Source: JAKACA01 sp052143575
GTDB taxonomy: Bacteria > Actinomycetota > Acidimicrobiia > Acidimicrobiales > Bog-793
NCBI GenBank assembly: GCA_052143575.1
Contig: JBKQSP010000055.1
Span: 1 to 64,000 of the forward strand
DNA: 64,000 nucleotides
Direction: 5' to 3'
This document shows, one piece after another, positions 15,330 through 23,752 of this stretch. The translations under genes and the position numbers were made by a program. Numbering within the stretch: the stretch's first letter is position 1; each line of letters starts with the position of its first letter. The notes under the pieces were generated by a model. The model had not been told where the DNA came from, did not search any database, and saw only the letters and a list, made by a program, of their open reading frames with translations.

Positions 15330-16406
15330 TCAGGCCGGGTGCAAGCGGTCGCCGGCGGCTTCGCGGAGGCTGACGGCGGGGCGCGCCCCGAGATGGCTGA
15401 TGACCTCGGCGGCCGCGAAGCTGCCGAGTCGGAGGGACGCCTCCGGCCCGAGACCGTGCGTCAGCCCGTACATGCACCCGGCGGCGAAGAGGTCGCCGGC
15501 CCCCGTCGTGTCCTCGACGCACACGACGTGGTCGGCTTCGATGACGACCTCGTCATCGGGCGTGATCACCATGGCGCCGGCGGCGCCGAGGGTGACGACG
15601 GCGGCGAACCCCTCGCGGTGGAGGCGCCCGGCGGCTTCGTCTCGGCTCGCCGCCCCGGTGAGCATCATCGTCTCCTCCTCGTTGCCGAACAGGAGGTCGA
15701 CGGTGCCCCCGAACACGAGCTGGCGGATGCGCTCGGCGTGGCGGTCGACGACGAGGGGATCCGACAGCGAGAGGGACACGAGCGTGGAAGCGGCCCGCGC
15801 CAGCTCGAGCGCCCTGGCGACGGCGGCCGAGGCGAGCGGGGGGTCGAGCAGGTAGCCCTCGAAGTACACGACCTTGGCCCGGTCGACGCCGACGTGCTCG
15901 ATCGTCTCGATGGCAAGCTCGCCGGCCGCCCCGAGGCTCGTCGCCATGGAGCGCTCACCCCCGTCGGAGATGAGCACATGGCAGACGCCCGTCGGCCCGC
16001 CGCTCGTCACCGTCGCCACCGAGCAGTGGACACCTGCCTGCTCGAGATCCGTGGCGTACCAGGCTCCCGGGTCGTCGTCGCCGACCGCCCCGGCAAAGGC
16101 GGGCGAGCCGCCGAGGGAGGCGATCCCCGCCGCCGTGTTCGCCGAGCACCCGCCCGCCACCTGGCGCCACTCCGGAAACGCCCGCTCGATCTCGCCGGCA
16201 CGCGCCGCATCCACGAGCGTCATGCCGCCGGCGTCGATGCGGGCGGCCCGCACGTCGTCGAGGTGGGCGTAGGCCAAGCGGTCGACGAGGGCGTGGCCGA
16301 CGCAGAGGGCGTCGATCGGTCGCTGGGACAGGTCGTGGGCGGCATACGGCCAGCGGGCATCGAGCACGGGCCGAGACGGTAGCGGTTCCGGACGGCGCTC
16401 ACACAC
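15330..16406 (-). CDS. PfkB-family carbohydrate/nucleoside kinase
   Basis: Up to 358 residues; GTG 16406 is the most upstream start, and GTG 16367 would give a more typical N-terminus before the first strand IDALCVGHALVDRLAYA. The ribokinase fold shows QVAGGCSANTAAGIASLGG (substrate region with the GG hinge), AGAVGDDDPGAW, and the C-terminal signature EDTTGAGDLFAAGCMYGL with the catalytic Asp. NEEE in LLFGNEEETMML is the ATP/Mg N-x-x-E motif. Closest in style to the adenosine kinase-like group, but the sugar or nucleoside cannot be assigned. Divergent from pepN with an 18-base gap. Confidence 0.85.
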   Translation of the reverse strand: MCERRPEPLPSRPVLDARWPYAAHDLSQRPIDALCVGHALVDRLAYAHLDDVRAARIDAGGMTLVDAARAGEIERAFPEWRQVAGGCSANTAAGIASLGGSPAFAGAVGDDDPGAWYATDLEQAGVHCSVATVTSGGPTGVCHVLISDGGERSMATSLGAAGELAIETIEHVGVDRAKVVYFEGYLLDPPLASAAVARALELARAASTLVSLSLSDPLVVDRHAERIRQLVFGGTVDLLFGNEEETMMLTGAASRDEAAGRLHREGFAAVVTLGAAGAMVITPDDEVVIEADHVVCVEDTTGAGDLFAAGCMYGLTHGLGPEASLRLGSFAAAEVISHLGARPAVSLREAAGDRLHPA

Positions 16407-16424
16407 TGGCAGTAGCCTTCCGGC

Positions 16425-19073
16425 ATGACGAGCGAGAACGGCGGCGACGCCGACTACCGGCTACCGCGGACCGCTCTCCCAAGGCGCTACTCCCTCGAGC
16501 TGTCGCCGGACATCGCAACCGCCAGCTTCACCGGTCGGGTCGTCATCGAGCTCGATCTCGTTTCGCCCGTCTCCGAGATCGTCTGCAACGCCGCCGAGCT
16601 GTCGGTGTCCGACGCCACGTTGCGGGCCGCTGACGGAGCGGCCGCCGTCGCCCTCGGCGTCAGCCTGGACGAGCGGATCGATCGTGTGACGTTCTCCTCC
16701 GCGACGACGCTCGAGCCCGGCGCCTACGTGCTCGAGTGTGCGTTCGCCGGGACGCTGAACGACAAGTTGCGGGGTTTCTACCGGAGTCGCTTCACCGACC
16801 CGGAGGGGACCGAGCACTGGCTCGCCACGACGCACTTCGAGTCCACGGATGCCCGCCGGGCGTTCCCGTGCTTCGACGAGCCGGACTTCAAGGCGGTCTT
16901 CTCCATCACCCTCGATGTCGACGAGAGCCTCTTCGTCGTCTCGAACGGCGCCGAGGTGTCGGTCACCCCGGCCGGCGATGGGCGCAAGCGAGTCGCCTTC
17001 GAGGACACCATCGTGATGTCCACCTACCTCGTCTGCTTCGTCGTCGGCCCCCTCGAGGCAAGCCCGCCCCACGACTCCGTCGGCACGCCGATCCGGGTCG
17101 TGACGCCGCTCGGCAAGCAGCACCTCACGCCGTTCGCCCTCGAGGTCGCCGTGCACGCCCTCGCCTGGTTCACGGAGTACTTCGGGCTGCCCTACCCGGC
17201 CTCCAAGCTCGACCTCGTCGACGTCCCCGACTTCGCCCAGGGCGCCATGGAGAACCTCGGCTGCGTGACGTTCCGGGAGTCCGACCTCCTCTGCGATCCG
17301 GCGACGGCATCGGTGTCGGAGCTCTCGCGCATCGCCGAGGTCATCGAGCACGAGATCGCCCACATGTGGTTCGGGGACCTCGTGACGATGAAGTGGTGGA
17401 ACGGGATCTGGCTGAACGAGGCCTTCGCCACCTTCATGAGCATCTGCTGCCTCGACGACTTCCGGCCGGAGTGGCGCCGTTGGGTGTCCTTCGGCCGCGA
17501 GAAGGACTACGCCCTCGCCATCGACGCCCTCCACTCGACGCGACCGATCGAGTTCGACGTGCGTGCCCCTGACGAGGCGGAGGCGATGTTCGACGCCTTG
17601 ACGTATCTGAAGGGCGGCAACGTGCTCCGGATGCTCGAGCAGTACCTCGGGACCGAGCGGTTCCGCAAAGGCGTGCGCCGTTATCTCGCCACCCACCAGT
17701 TCTCCAACACCGAGACGACCGATCTCTGGGACGCCATCGAGTCGGAGGCCGACGGCGAGCCGGTGCGCGCCGTCATGGACAGCTGGATCCTGCAAGGGGG
17801 CATACCGCTCGTGACCGCCCGGCGGCAGGGCGACGAGCTCGAGCTCAGCCAAGAGCCCTTCTCGTGGCTCCCCTTGGCGGTGCACGAGCAGTCCGAGGGC
17901 GAACCATCGGCCATCGGCCACTCCTGGGTCATCCCCATCCGTCTCGCAGAACGAGAGCGCGGCACGACGCCGCTCACCGACGGCGGCCCGGGCGCCGTGC
18001 AGGCGGTGCTGCTCGGCCCCGCCCCCTATGCCACCGAGCCGCTCCGGGTGCGGCTCGGCGACGGCTTGGCCGTCGTCAACGCCGGCGGATCGGGCACCTA
18101 CCGCGTGCGCTACCACGGTCCGCTCTTCGAGGACATCTGCTCCCACCTCGACACCCTCACCGCCCTCGAGCGCTTCAATCTCGTGTCCGACACGTGGGCG
18201 GCAACCTTGGCGAGGGTGTCGCCTCTCGACGACTTCCTGACGCTCGCTCGCAGCCTGAAGGGCGAGGACGACCCGAACGTGTGGGCCGTCGTGATCAGCG
18301 CCATCAGCTTGCTCGACCTCGCCGTTGCCGCTGACGACCGTCCGGCCCTCCAGCAACTCGTGCGAGCGTTGTTCGGTCCCGAGCTGGCACGCCTCGGGTT
18401 CGAGCCGGTGGCCGGCGAGAGCCAGGAGGTGGCGCGGGCGCGCGCCGCCTTCATCAGCGTCCTCGGCACGATCGGGGCCGACGAGGGCGTTCGCACCGCC
18501 GCCCACGAGGCCTTCGAGGCCTCCCGCCTGGGGGGAGAGCCCCTTCCGGGGGACACGGCCGAGGCCATCCTGCACGTCGTCGCCTACGCCGGCGGCCGCC
18601 CCGAGTTCGAGGCGATGCGGGAGCGCGTCCTTCATCCCATCGACCCCCTCGACCAGTCGAGACACCTCCTGACGATCGCCGCCACCCGCGTGCCCGAGCT
18701 GGCCGCTGAGCTGCGCGAGATGTGTCTCACCGACGTGCGGACCCAAGATGCCCCCTACGTGCTGCGCATGCTGCTTGCGAGCCGGGCAAACGGGCCTTCC
18801 ACCTGGGATTTCGTCACACGGCACTGGGCCGAGCTGCGGGAGCGCTTCCCCACCCACGCCATGCCGGCGATACTGGGCGGCGTCTCCCGCCTGGCGGACA
18901 TCGACGCCGACGGGCAGCCCATCCTCGCCCGCACCGTCGAGGCGTTCCTCGCCGAGCGCCCCCTCGGCGGTCATCAGCGCACGATCTCGCAGCACCTCGA
19001 GCGACTCGAGGTCAACGTCGGCTTCGTGCAGGAGCAGCGGCCGACGCTCGGCGAGCTGCTCGCCAAGTCCTGA
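16425..19073 (+). CDS. pepN: Aminopeptidase N (M1 family zinc peptidase)
   Basis: 882 residues. Removes N-terminal residues from peptides in the cytoplasm. M1 motifs are complete: GAMEN exopeptidase motif (about 273-277, FAQGAMENLGCV) and the zinc site HEIAH (about 309-313) followed after 18 residues by the third ligand Glu in WLNEAFATF. The N-terminal domain has LPRRYSLELSPDIATASFTG and the C-terminal ERAP1-like helical domain runs from about 520 to the end. Length and layout match actinobacterial PepN. A 983-residue open frame on the opposite strand is an artefact of GC-rich codon use. Confidence 0.94.
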   Translation: MTSENGGDADYRLPRTALPRRYSLELSPDIATASFTGRVVIELDLVSPVSEIVCNAAELSVSDATLRAADGAAAVALGVSLDERIDRVTFSSATTLEPGAYVLECAFAGTLNDKLRGFYRSRFTDPEGTEHWLATTHFESTDARRAFPCFDEPDFKAVFSITLDVDESLFVVSNGAEVSVTPAGDGRKRVAFEDTIVMSTYLVCFVVGPLEASPPHDSVGTPIRVVTPLGKQHLTPFALEVAVHALAWFTEYFGLPYPASKLDLVDVPDFAQGAMENLGCVTFRESDLLCDPATASVSELSRIAEVIEHEIAHMWFGDLVTMKWWNGIWLNEAFATFMSICCLDDFRPEWRRWVSFGREKDYALAIDALHSTRPIEFDVRAPDEAEAMFDALTYLKGGNVLRMLEQYLGTERFRKGVRRYLATHQFSNTETTDLWDAIESEADGEPVRAVMDSWILQGGIPLVTARRQGDELELSQEPFSWLPLAVHEQSEGEPSAIGHSWVIPIRLAERERGTTPLTDGGPGAVQAVLLGPAPYATEPLRVRLGDGLAVVNAGGSGTYRVRYHGPLFEDICSHLDTLTALERFNLVSDTWAATLARVSPLDDFLTLARSLKGEDDPNVWAVVISAISLLDLAVAADDRPALQQLVRALFGPELARLGFEPVAGESQEVARARAAFISVLGTIGADEGVRTAAHEAFEASRLGGEPLPGDTAEAILHVVAYAGGRPEFEAMRERVLHPIDPLDQSRHLLTIAATRVPELAAELREMCLTDVRTQDAPYVLRMLLASRANGPSTWDFVTRHWAELRERFPTHAMPAILGGVSRLADIDADGQPILARTVEAFLAERPLGGHQRTISQHLERLEVNVGFVQEQRPTLGELLAKS

Positions 19074-19182
19074 GGCCCCGCCGTGCCCCCGCCCGGCGGG
19101 CCGGCGCGGCGGCCGGCCGCAACCGACTGGGCGGCCGCAGGACGGAGCCGGCGGCGGGGCTCGGTGGCCGGCTGAGGCCACC

Positions 19183-19776
19183 GTGAACCTCGCCATCGCC
19201 GCCACCACCATGGTGCTCGTCATCCCGGCCGAGCTGCCGGACAAGACGTTCATCTCCTGCGTCGTGCTGTCGTCGCGACACAAGGCGCTCCCCGTCTGGA
19301 TCGGGGGCGCCCTCGCGCTGACCCTGCAGGCGCTCCTGGCCGTTGTGGCCGGCCGTCTGCTGGCGCTGCTGCCCCACACGACGGTGCGCATCGTCGTGGC
19401 CGTGCTCTTCATGGCGGGCGCCGTCTACCTCATCTTCGTGCCCGAGAAGGCACAGGAGGAAAAGGGCGAGCGTCTCGGTGAGCGGGCCGTCACCGTCGCC
19501 TCGAACTGGCGGGTGTTCTTCACGACCTTCAGCATCGTGGCCCTCGCCGAGTTCGGCGACATCACCCAGGTCCTCATCGCCAACCTGACGGCGCGCTACC
19601 GCGACCCTGTCGGGGTGTTCGTCGGGGCGACCGTGGGTTTCTGGATCGTGTCCGGGCTGGGCGTCCTCTCCGGCAAGACGATCACCCGCGTCGTCCCCTT
19701 GAGCCTGGTGCGCAAGCTCTCCGGCCTCGTCTTGCTCGGCTTCGGCATCTGGACCATCGTGAGCATCGTCAAATGA
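19183..19776 (+). CDS. TMEM165/GDT1 family cation transporter
   Basis: 197 residues from GTG 19183 (VNLAIAATTMVLVIPAELPD). Six hydrophobic segments. The family's two signature motifs E-x-G/P-D-K/I-(T/S) are present: AELPDKTF in helix 1 and AEFGDITQV in helix 4, the acidic residues that line the ion path. A charged loop with PEKAQEEKGERLGER separates the two halves, as is normal. Bacterial members export Mn2+ or move Ca2+/Mn2+ against protons. First of a two-gene unit: it overlaps the next gene by ATGA. Confidence 0.87.
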   Translation: MNLAIAATTMVLVIPAELPDKTFISCVVLSSRHKALPVWIGGALALTLQALLAVVAGRLLALLPHTTVRIVVAVLFMAGAVYLIFVPEKAQEEKGERLGERAVTVASNWRVFFTTFSIVALAEFGDITQVLIANLTARYRDPVGVFVGATVGFWIVSGLGVLSGKTITRVVPLSLVRKLSGLVLLGFGIWTIVSIVK

Positions 19777-20498
19777 ACGCGACCGAACAGCCGCCTCCGG
19801 CGGGCGTCCCGTCGCCCGCCCTCGCTTCGCGGGTGCTGGAGGCGGCGCGCGCCGCCACCGGCTTCATGCCCGACGACGAGGGCGTGGCGCTCGCCGCCGT
19901 CGCCCGGCTCGTCGCCGCGCTGCCCGCCGAGGGTGGTGGCGAGGTGATCATCGAGGTGGGCGCCTACTGCGGCCGCTCGACCCTCTACCTCGCCCACGGG
20001 GTGCTGAGCGCCCTCGCCGCCGGGACATCGAGCGCCGCGCCGGTCGTGTTCAGCGTCGACCATCATCACGGCTCCGAGGAGAACCAGGCCGGCTGGGAGC
20101 ATCACGACTCCGCCCTCGTCGACCCGGAGACGAGACGGCTCGACACCCTCCCGCACTGGCGACGGGCGATCGAGCACGCAGGCGTCGAGGGCAACGTCGT
20201 GGCTCTCGTCGGCGACTCCCCCACGATCGCCGCCCGCTGGGCCGCAACGGCCGGCCTCGTCTTCATTGACGGCGGCCACGGAGCCGAGCCGGCCTGGGCC
20301 GACTACCGCGGCTGGGCGCCGAAGGTCGCCGTCGGTGGCTGGCTCGCCATCCACGACGTCTTCCCCGACCCCGCAGACGGCGGTCGCCCGCCCTACGAGC
20401 TGTACCTGCGGGCGCTCGCCTCCGGCGCCTTCGTGGAGGAGGCCGAGCTCGGTCGTGGCAGCTTGCGGGTGCTCCGCCGCCGGGCGCCCGGGATCTGA
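19773..20498 (+). CDS. Class I SAM-dependent methyltransferase
   Basis: 241 residues, ATG overlapping the previous stop. Rossmann features: GGEVIIEVGAYCGRSTLYLAHG (motif I, a V-G-A-Y-C-G loop), then VFSVDHHHGSEENQ (acidic end of strand 2), GDSPTIAARW and a C-terminal LVFIDGGHGAEPAWADYRGWAPKVAVGGWLAIHDVFP. This D-x-G-H-x(n)-D arrangement is that of the Methyltransf_24/macrocin O-methyltransferase-like group. Substrate unknown. Coupling to the metal transporter is probably only co-transcription. Confidence 0.8.
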   Translation: MNATEQPPPAGVPSPALASRVLEAARAATGFMPDDEGVALAAVARLVAALPAEGGGEVIIEVGAYCGRSTLYLAHGVLSALAAGTSSAAPVVFSVDHHHGSEENQAGWEHHDSALVDPETRRLDTLPHWRRAIEHAGVEGNVVALVGDSPTIAARWAATAGLVFIDGGHGAEPAWADYRGWAPKVAVGGWLAIHDVFPDPADGGRPPYELYLRALASGAFVEEAELGRGSLRVLRRRAPGI

Positions 20499-20537
20499 GG
20501 CGGCCGCCGGGCGCCGGCGACGCTCAGGCGGAGGCCC

Positions 20538-21611
20538 TCAGCCTCGCTCTTCCACCTCGACTGACTCGTCGTCGAGGTCGAGGACCGTCCCGGCCGGCAG
20601 CGACCGCCCGAGGAAGAGCCCCGAGGCGGGACCCTTCGCCTCGAGGGCGTCGAGGGCGAGGATCATTGCGGCGGCCGTGTAGCTGCTCCGCTCGTCGGCC
20701 GGGAAGCTCGAGCGCTGCGGGTAGACGAGGCCGGTCATGTAGGAACCGTCCGGGCAGCGCTGGTCCTGCACCCACTCGAGGAGGCGGGCCGCCTGCTGGC
20801 GCCGCCCCAGGCTGAGGAGCGCCATGGCGCACTCGGCCGTCTCGGCGGCCGTCACCCAGGACCGGTCGGACACACAGCGAACGCCGCGGCCCTCGATGAC
20901 GAGCTCCGACCAGCGCTCGTCCATGCGCTCGCCGCCCCGCGCCGGGTCGAGGGCGCCGGACAGGACCGGGTAGTACCAGTCCATGGCGAAGCGCTCCTTC
21001 GGCTCGAAGCGCTCCGGCCGATAGGCGATGGCGTGCCGCAGCCGGCCGGCGGCCAGCTCCCAGTCGGGTCGGTCGAGGCCGATGCGCTCGGCGCAGGCGA
21101 CGGCGCACCGCAAGCTGAAGTAGGCGGACGAAGACCCCGTAAGGAGGGCGTAGTCGCCCGGCGTGCCGTCGTCGTCGACCGACCAGGTCAGCTCGCCACC
21201 TGGCTGCTGCCACGAGAGCACGAAGTCGATGGCCGCCTCGAGGACCGGCCAGAACGACTCGATCACGCCGGCATCGCCGGTCACGAGGTAGTGGTGCCAG
21301 ATGCCCGTGGCGAGGTAGGCGCAGACGTTGGTGTCGCGCTTGGGATCCTCGACCGACCCGTCCGGCCAGTAGTAGTTGTGCCACGACCCGTCCGGCAGCT
21401 GCGTGCTGCGAAGCCACTCGTAGGCGCGCCGGGCAGCCTCCAGGCGTCCCGCCGTCGCCAGCGCCATGGCGGCTTCCACGTGGTTCCAGGGATCGGCGTG
21501 GCCGCCCTCGAACCACTGCACCATGCCGTTTCGCAGCTGGCACGCCTCGACGGACTCGGCCGTGGCACGGACCTCGTCGGGGCTGAGCAGGTATTTGGGG
21601 GCGCTGGTCAC
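20538..21611 (-). CDS. Alpha/alpha-toroid protein of the 'prenyltransferase' annotation group
   Basis: 357 residues from a GTG overlapping the methyltransferase stop (GTGA). Repeated helical hairpins with W/G-rich turns: DPWNHVEAAMALATAGRLEA, YEWLRSTQLPDGSWHNYYWP, TNVCAYLATGIWHHYLVTGD, FVLSWQQPGGELTWSVDDDG, DRSWVTAAETAECAMALLSL, RCPDGSYMTGLVYPQ. The QxPDGSW-type repeats are typical of toroids found in terpene cyclases, prenyltransferase beta subunits and some glycosidases. The DxDD or DxDDTA acid of terpene cyclases is not seen, so a cyclase role is doubtful. Last gene of a GT4-methyltransferase-toroid trio; probably acts on a glycan or glycolipid made by them. Confidence 0.75.
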   Translation of the reverse strand: MTSAPKYLLSPDEVRATAESVEACQLRNGMVQWFEGGHADPWNHVEAAMALATAGRLEAARRAYEWLRSTQLPDGSWHNYYWPDGSVEDPKRDTNVCAYLATGIWHHYLVTGDAGVIESFWPVLEAAIDFVLSWQQPGGELTWSVDDDGTPGDYALLTGSSSAYFSLRCAVACAERIGLDRPDWELAAGRLRHAIAYRPERFEPKERFAMDWYYPVLSGALDPARGGERMDERWSELVIEGRGVRCVSDRSWVTAAETAECAMALLSLGRRQQAARLLEWVQDQRCPDGSYMTGLVYPQRSSFPADERSSYTAAAMILALDALEAKGPASGLFLGRSLPAGTVLDLDDESVEVEERG

Positions 21612-22321
21612 GATGCATGCTCCACGTACACGACGAAACTCTTACCGATCAACGGGTTCAACAGCTGCTCCGGCAGGCGCGTGGCGGCCGGCTTGCGCAT
21701 GATGTCCCACACGAGCAGCCGGTGATAGGCACGCACGGCGGGGTGCTGGTCGTTGCTCGTGCCGACGAGGCACCTGAGCCACCAGTAGGGGCTGTGAAGG
21801 GCATGGGCGTGGTGCGTCCCGCGCACTCGCAGGCCGGCCGAGCCGAGCCGCTCCAGCAGCTGGCGGCGCCGGTAGATGCGGATGTGGCCGCCCGGGACAG
21901 TGTGGTACTCCTGCGAGAGCGCCCAGTTGATCATCTCGGGGCCGTAGCGGGGCACGGTCACCGCCATGCGCCCCCCCGGCTTGAGGACTCGGGCCAGCTC
22001 GGATATGGCCACGGCATCGTCCGGCAGGTGCTCGAGCACCTCGGCGGCGATCACGCGGTCGAAGCTGGCGTCGGGGAACGGCAACTGGAAGGCCGTCCCC
22101 TGCACCTGGAGGTTGGCGGCTTCCGTCGGTGCCTCGCCGGCCTCGGCCATGGCGGTCATGAGGCTCGTGACACCCTTCAGCTCGACGGGATCGGCGTCGA
22201 AGGCGACGACGAGAGCGCCCCGCCGGAAGCACTCGAAGGCGTGCCGCCCCCCGCCACATCCGAGGTCGAGGACACGCTCTCCGCTTCGCAGGCCGAGGCG
22301 CTCGAAGTCGACGGTCAGCAC
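21608..22321 (-). CDS. Class I SAM-dependent methyltransferase
   Basis: 237 residues from GTG 22321, which overlaps the end of the glycosyltransferase by 7 bases; the frame upstream belongs to that gene. Motifs: RVLDLGCGGGRHAFEC (SAM loop), VVAFDADPVEL, DRVIAAEVLEHLPDDAVAI and LARVLKPGGRMAVTVP. The C-terminus has SFVVYVEHAS. These are standard Methyltransf_11 features; the target is unknown. Its sandwiching between a GT4 gene and the toroid gene with overlapping ends suggests the three act on one product. Confidence 0.85.
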   Translation of the reverse strand: MLTVDFERLGLRSGERVLDLGCGGGRHAFECFRRGALVVAFDADPVELKGVTSLMTAMAEAGEAPTEAANLQVQGTAFQLPFPDASFDRVIAAEVLEHLPDDAVAISELARVLKPGGRMAVTVPRYGPEMINWALSQEYHTVPGGHIRIYRRRQLLERLGSAGLRVRGTHHAHALHSPYWWLRCLVGTSNDQHPAVRAYHRLLVWDIMRKPAATRLPEQLLNPLIGKSFVVYVEHAS

Positions 22322-23688
22322 GAATACCCCGAGCCGAGGTCGGCACCGTCCGCCGCCGCGCTGGCGGTAGCGGGGACCGCCGGCGCCGCCAGCAAAGGCC
22401 GCCTCGCCGCATCGGCGTCGCGGCGCTCTCGGGCGCGCGCCTCCAGCAGGACGCGGTACTGCTCCGCCGTGAGGCGGGCGGTCACCGGCCAGGTGAAGCG
22501 TTCCAGCGTGCGCCTCCGGCCGGCGGCACCGATCCGTGCCCGCAGCTCCGGGTCTGCCAGCGCCCGCAGGAGGCCGGCGGCGAGTGCCCCGGGATCGTTC
22601 GGGGCGACGAGCAGTGCCGTCTCGCCGTCGCAACCGGCGACCTCGGGCAGGGCGCCGCCCGTCGTGGCCACGAGCGTCACGCCGCTCGCCATCGCCTCGA
22701 TCGCCGGCAGCGAGAAACCCTCGTAGAGCGACGGCACGACGGCGACCTCGGCGGAGGCGTACAGCTCGGACAGCTCGTCGTCGGAGATGCCCGAAACGAA
22801 GCGAACGGCGCCCTCGAGACCGAGACGGTCGAGGACCCCTGGGACGAGGCTGCCGTCCCGCAGGCGGCCCACGACGACGAGGTGGGCGTCGGCTCGCTCC
22901 GTGCGCACCTTGGCGAGGGCTTCGAGCAGCGGGATGAGCCCCTTCATGGGCACGTCGGCACTGGCCGTCGAGACGAGCCTGCCCGCGACGCGGGCGATCT
23001 CGGGACGGGGCCTGAACACCTTCTCGTCGACGCCGACGGGCACGACGGCCATGCGGGAGGGCTCCACTCCGAGCTGCTCGGCGATGTCACGGCGGGACGA
23101 CTCGGAGACCGTGACGACGCGGGGGATCTGGCGGGCCACCCGCCGTTGCATCTCGATGAAGCCGTACCAACGGCGCAGGGTGAGGCGGCGGCGGACCGTC
23201 GTGGCGTGCGAGAGGTCGAGTTCGCGATCGACCGTGATCGGGTGGTGGATCGTCCCGAGCAACGGCCAGCCGTCCCTCATGATGCCGACGAGGCCGCTCC
23301 CGAGGGACTGGTTGTCGTGCACGATGTCGAAATCGCCCCGCCGGGCGGCGAGCAGCTTGCGGGCTCGCAGCGTGAAGGTGCGCGGCTCGGGGAAGCCGGC
23401 GGTGCACATGATGGCGAACTCGAGGGCGTCGACGGAGGTCTTGAACTCGGAGAGCCGGGGGACACGGAAGGGATCCGGCTCGCGGTACAGGTCGAGGCTC
23501 GCCACCGGCACGAAGGCGACGCCCTCCTCCAATTCCGGGTACGGCTGCCCGGAGAACACCGTGACGTCGTGCCCGAGCTGGGTCAGCTCGTTCGTGAGGT
23601 GGCGGGTGTAGACACCTTGACCGCCACAACGTGGGTTACCCCGGTAGACGAGATACGCGACGCGAAGCCGCTCCGCATCAGCGTTCAT
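22315..23688 (-). CDS. Glycosyltransferase, GT4 family
   Basis: 457 residues. GT-B fold: an N-terminal acceptor domain (LVYRGNPRCGGQGVYTRHLTNEL, HDVTVFSG) and a C-terminal nucleotide-sugar domain. Diagnostic features are RVVTVSESSRRDIAEQLG, VPVGVDEKVFRP and the E-x7-E motif in YEGFSLPAIEAMASG followed by TTGGALPEVAG. An unstructured Ala-rich tail of about 35 residues follows. Family members retain anomeric configuration and build cell-wall glycolipids, trehalose or mannosides. It starts 64 bases after the Nramp-related gene and may share its transcript. Confidence 0.88.
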   Translation of the reverse strand: MNADAERLRVAYLVYRGNPRCGGQGVYTRHLTNELTQLGHDVTVFSGQPYPELEEGVAFVPVASLDLYREPDPFRVPRLSEFKTSVDALEFAIMCTAGFPEPRTFTLRARKLLAARRGDFDIVHDNQSLGSGLVGIMRDGWPLLGTIHHPITVDRELDLSHATTVRRRLTLRRWYGFIEMQRRVARQIPRVVTVSESSRRDIAEQLGVEPSRMAVVPVGVDEKVFRPRPEIARVAGRLVSTASADVPMKGLIPLLEALAKVRTERADAHLVVVGRLRDGSLVPGVLDRLGLEGAVRFVSGISDDELSELYASAEVAVVPSLYEGFSLPAIEAMASGVTLVATTGGALPEVAGCDGETALLVAPNDPGALAAGLLRALADPELRARIGAAGRRRTLERFTWPVTARLTAEQYRVLLEARARERRDADAARRPLLAAPAVPATASAAADGADLGSGYSC

Positions 23689-23752
23689 TATCGGTCAAGC
23701 CTTGCCCGCTTCGGTCGTGTGGCGCAACTTGGGGCCTGCCGGCGGGTTTCGC

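Noticed and set aside
16461..19412. A 983-codon open frame on the minus strand opposite pepN
   Set aside because: It mirrors the pepN codons in GC-rich DNA, has a composition of a shadow frame (Arg, Gly, Glu, His rich, no domains), and pepN has complete M1 motifs.
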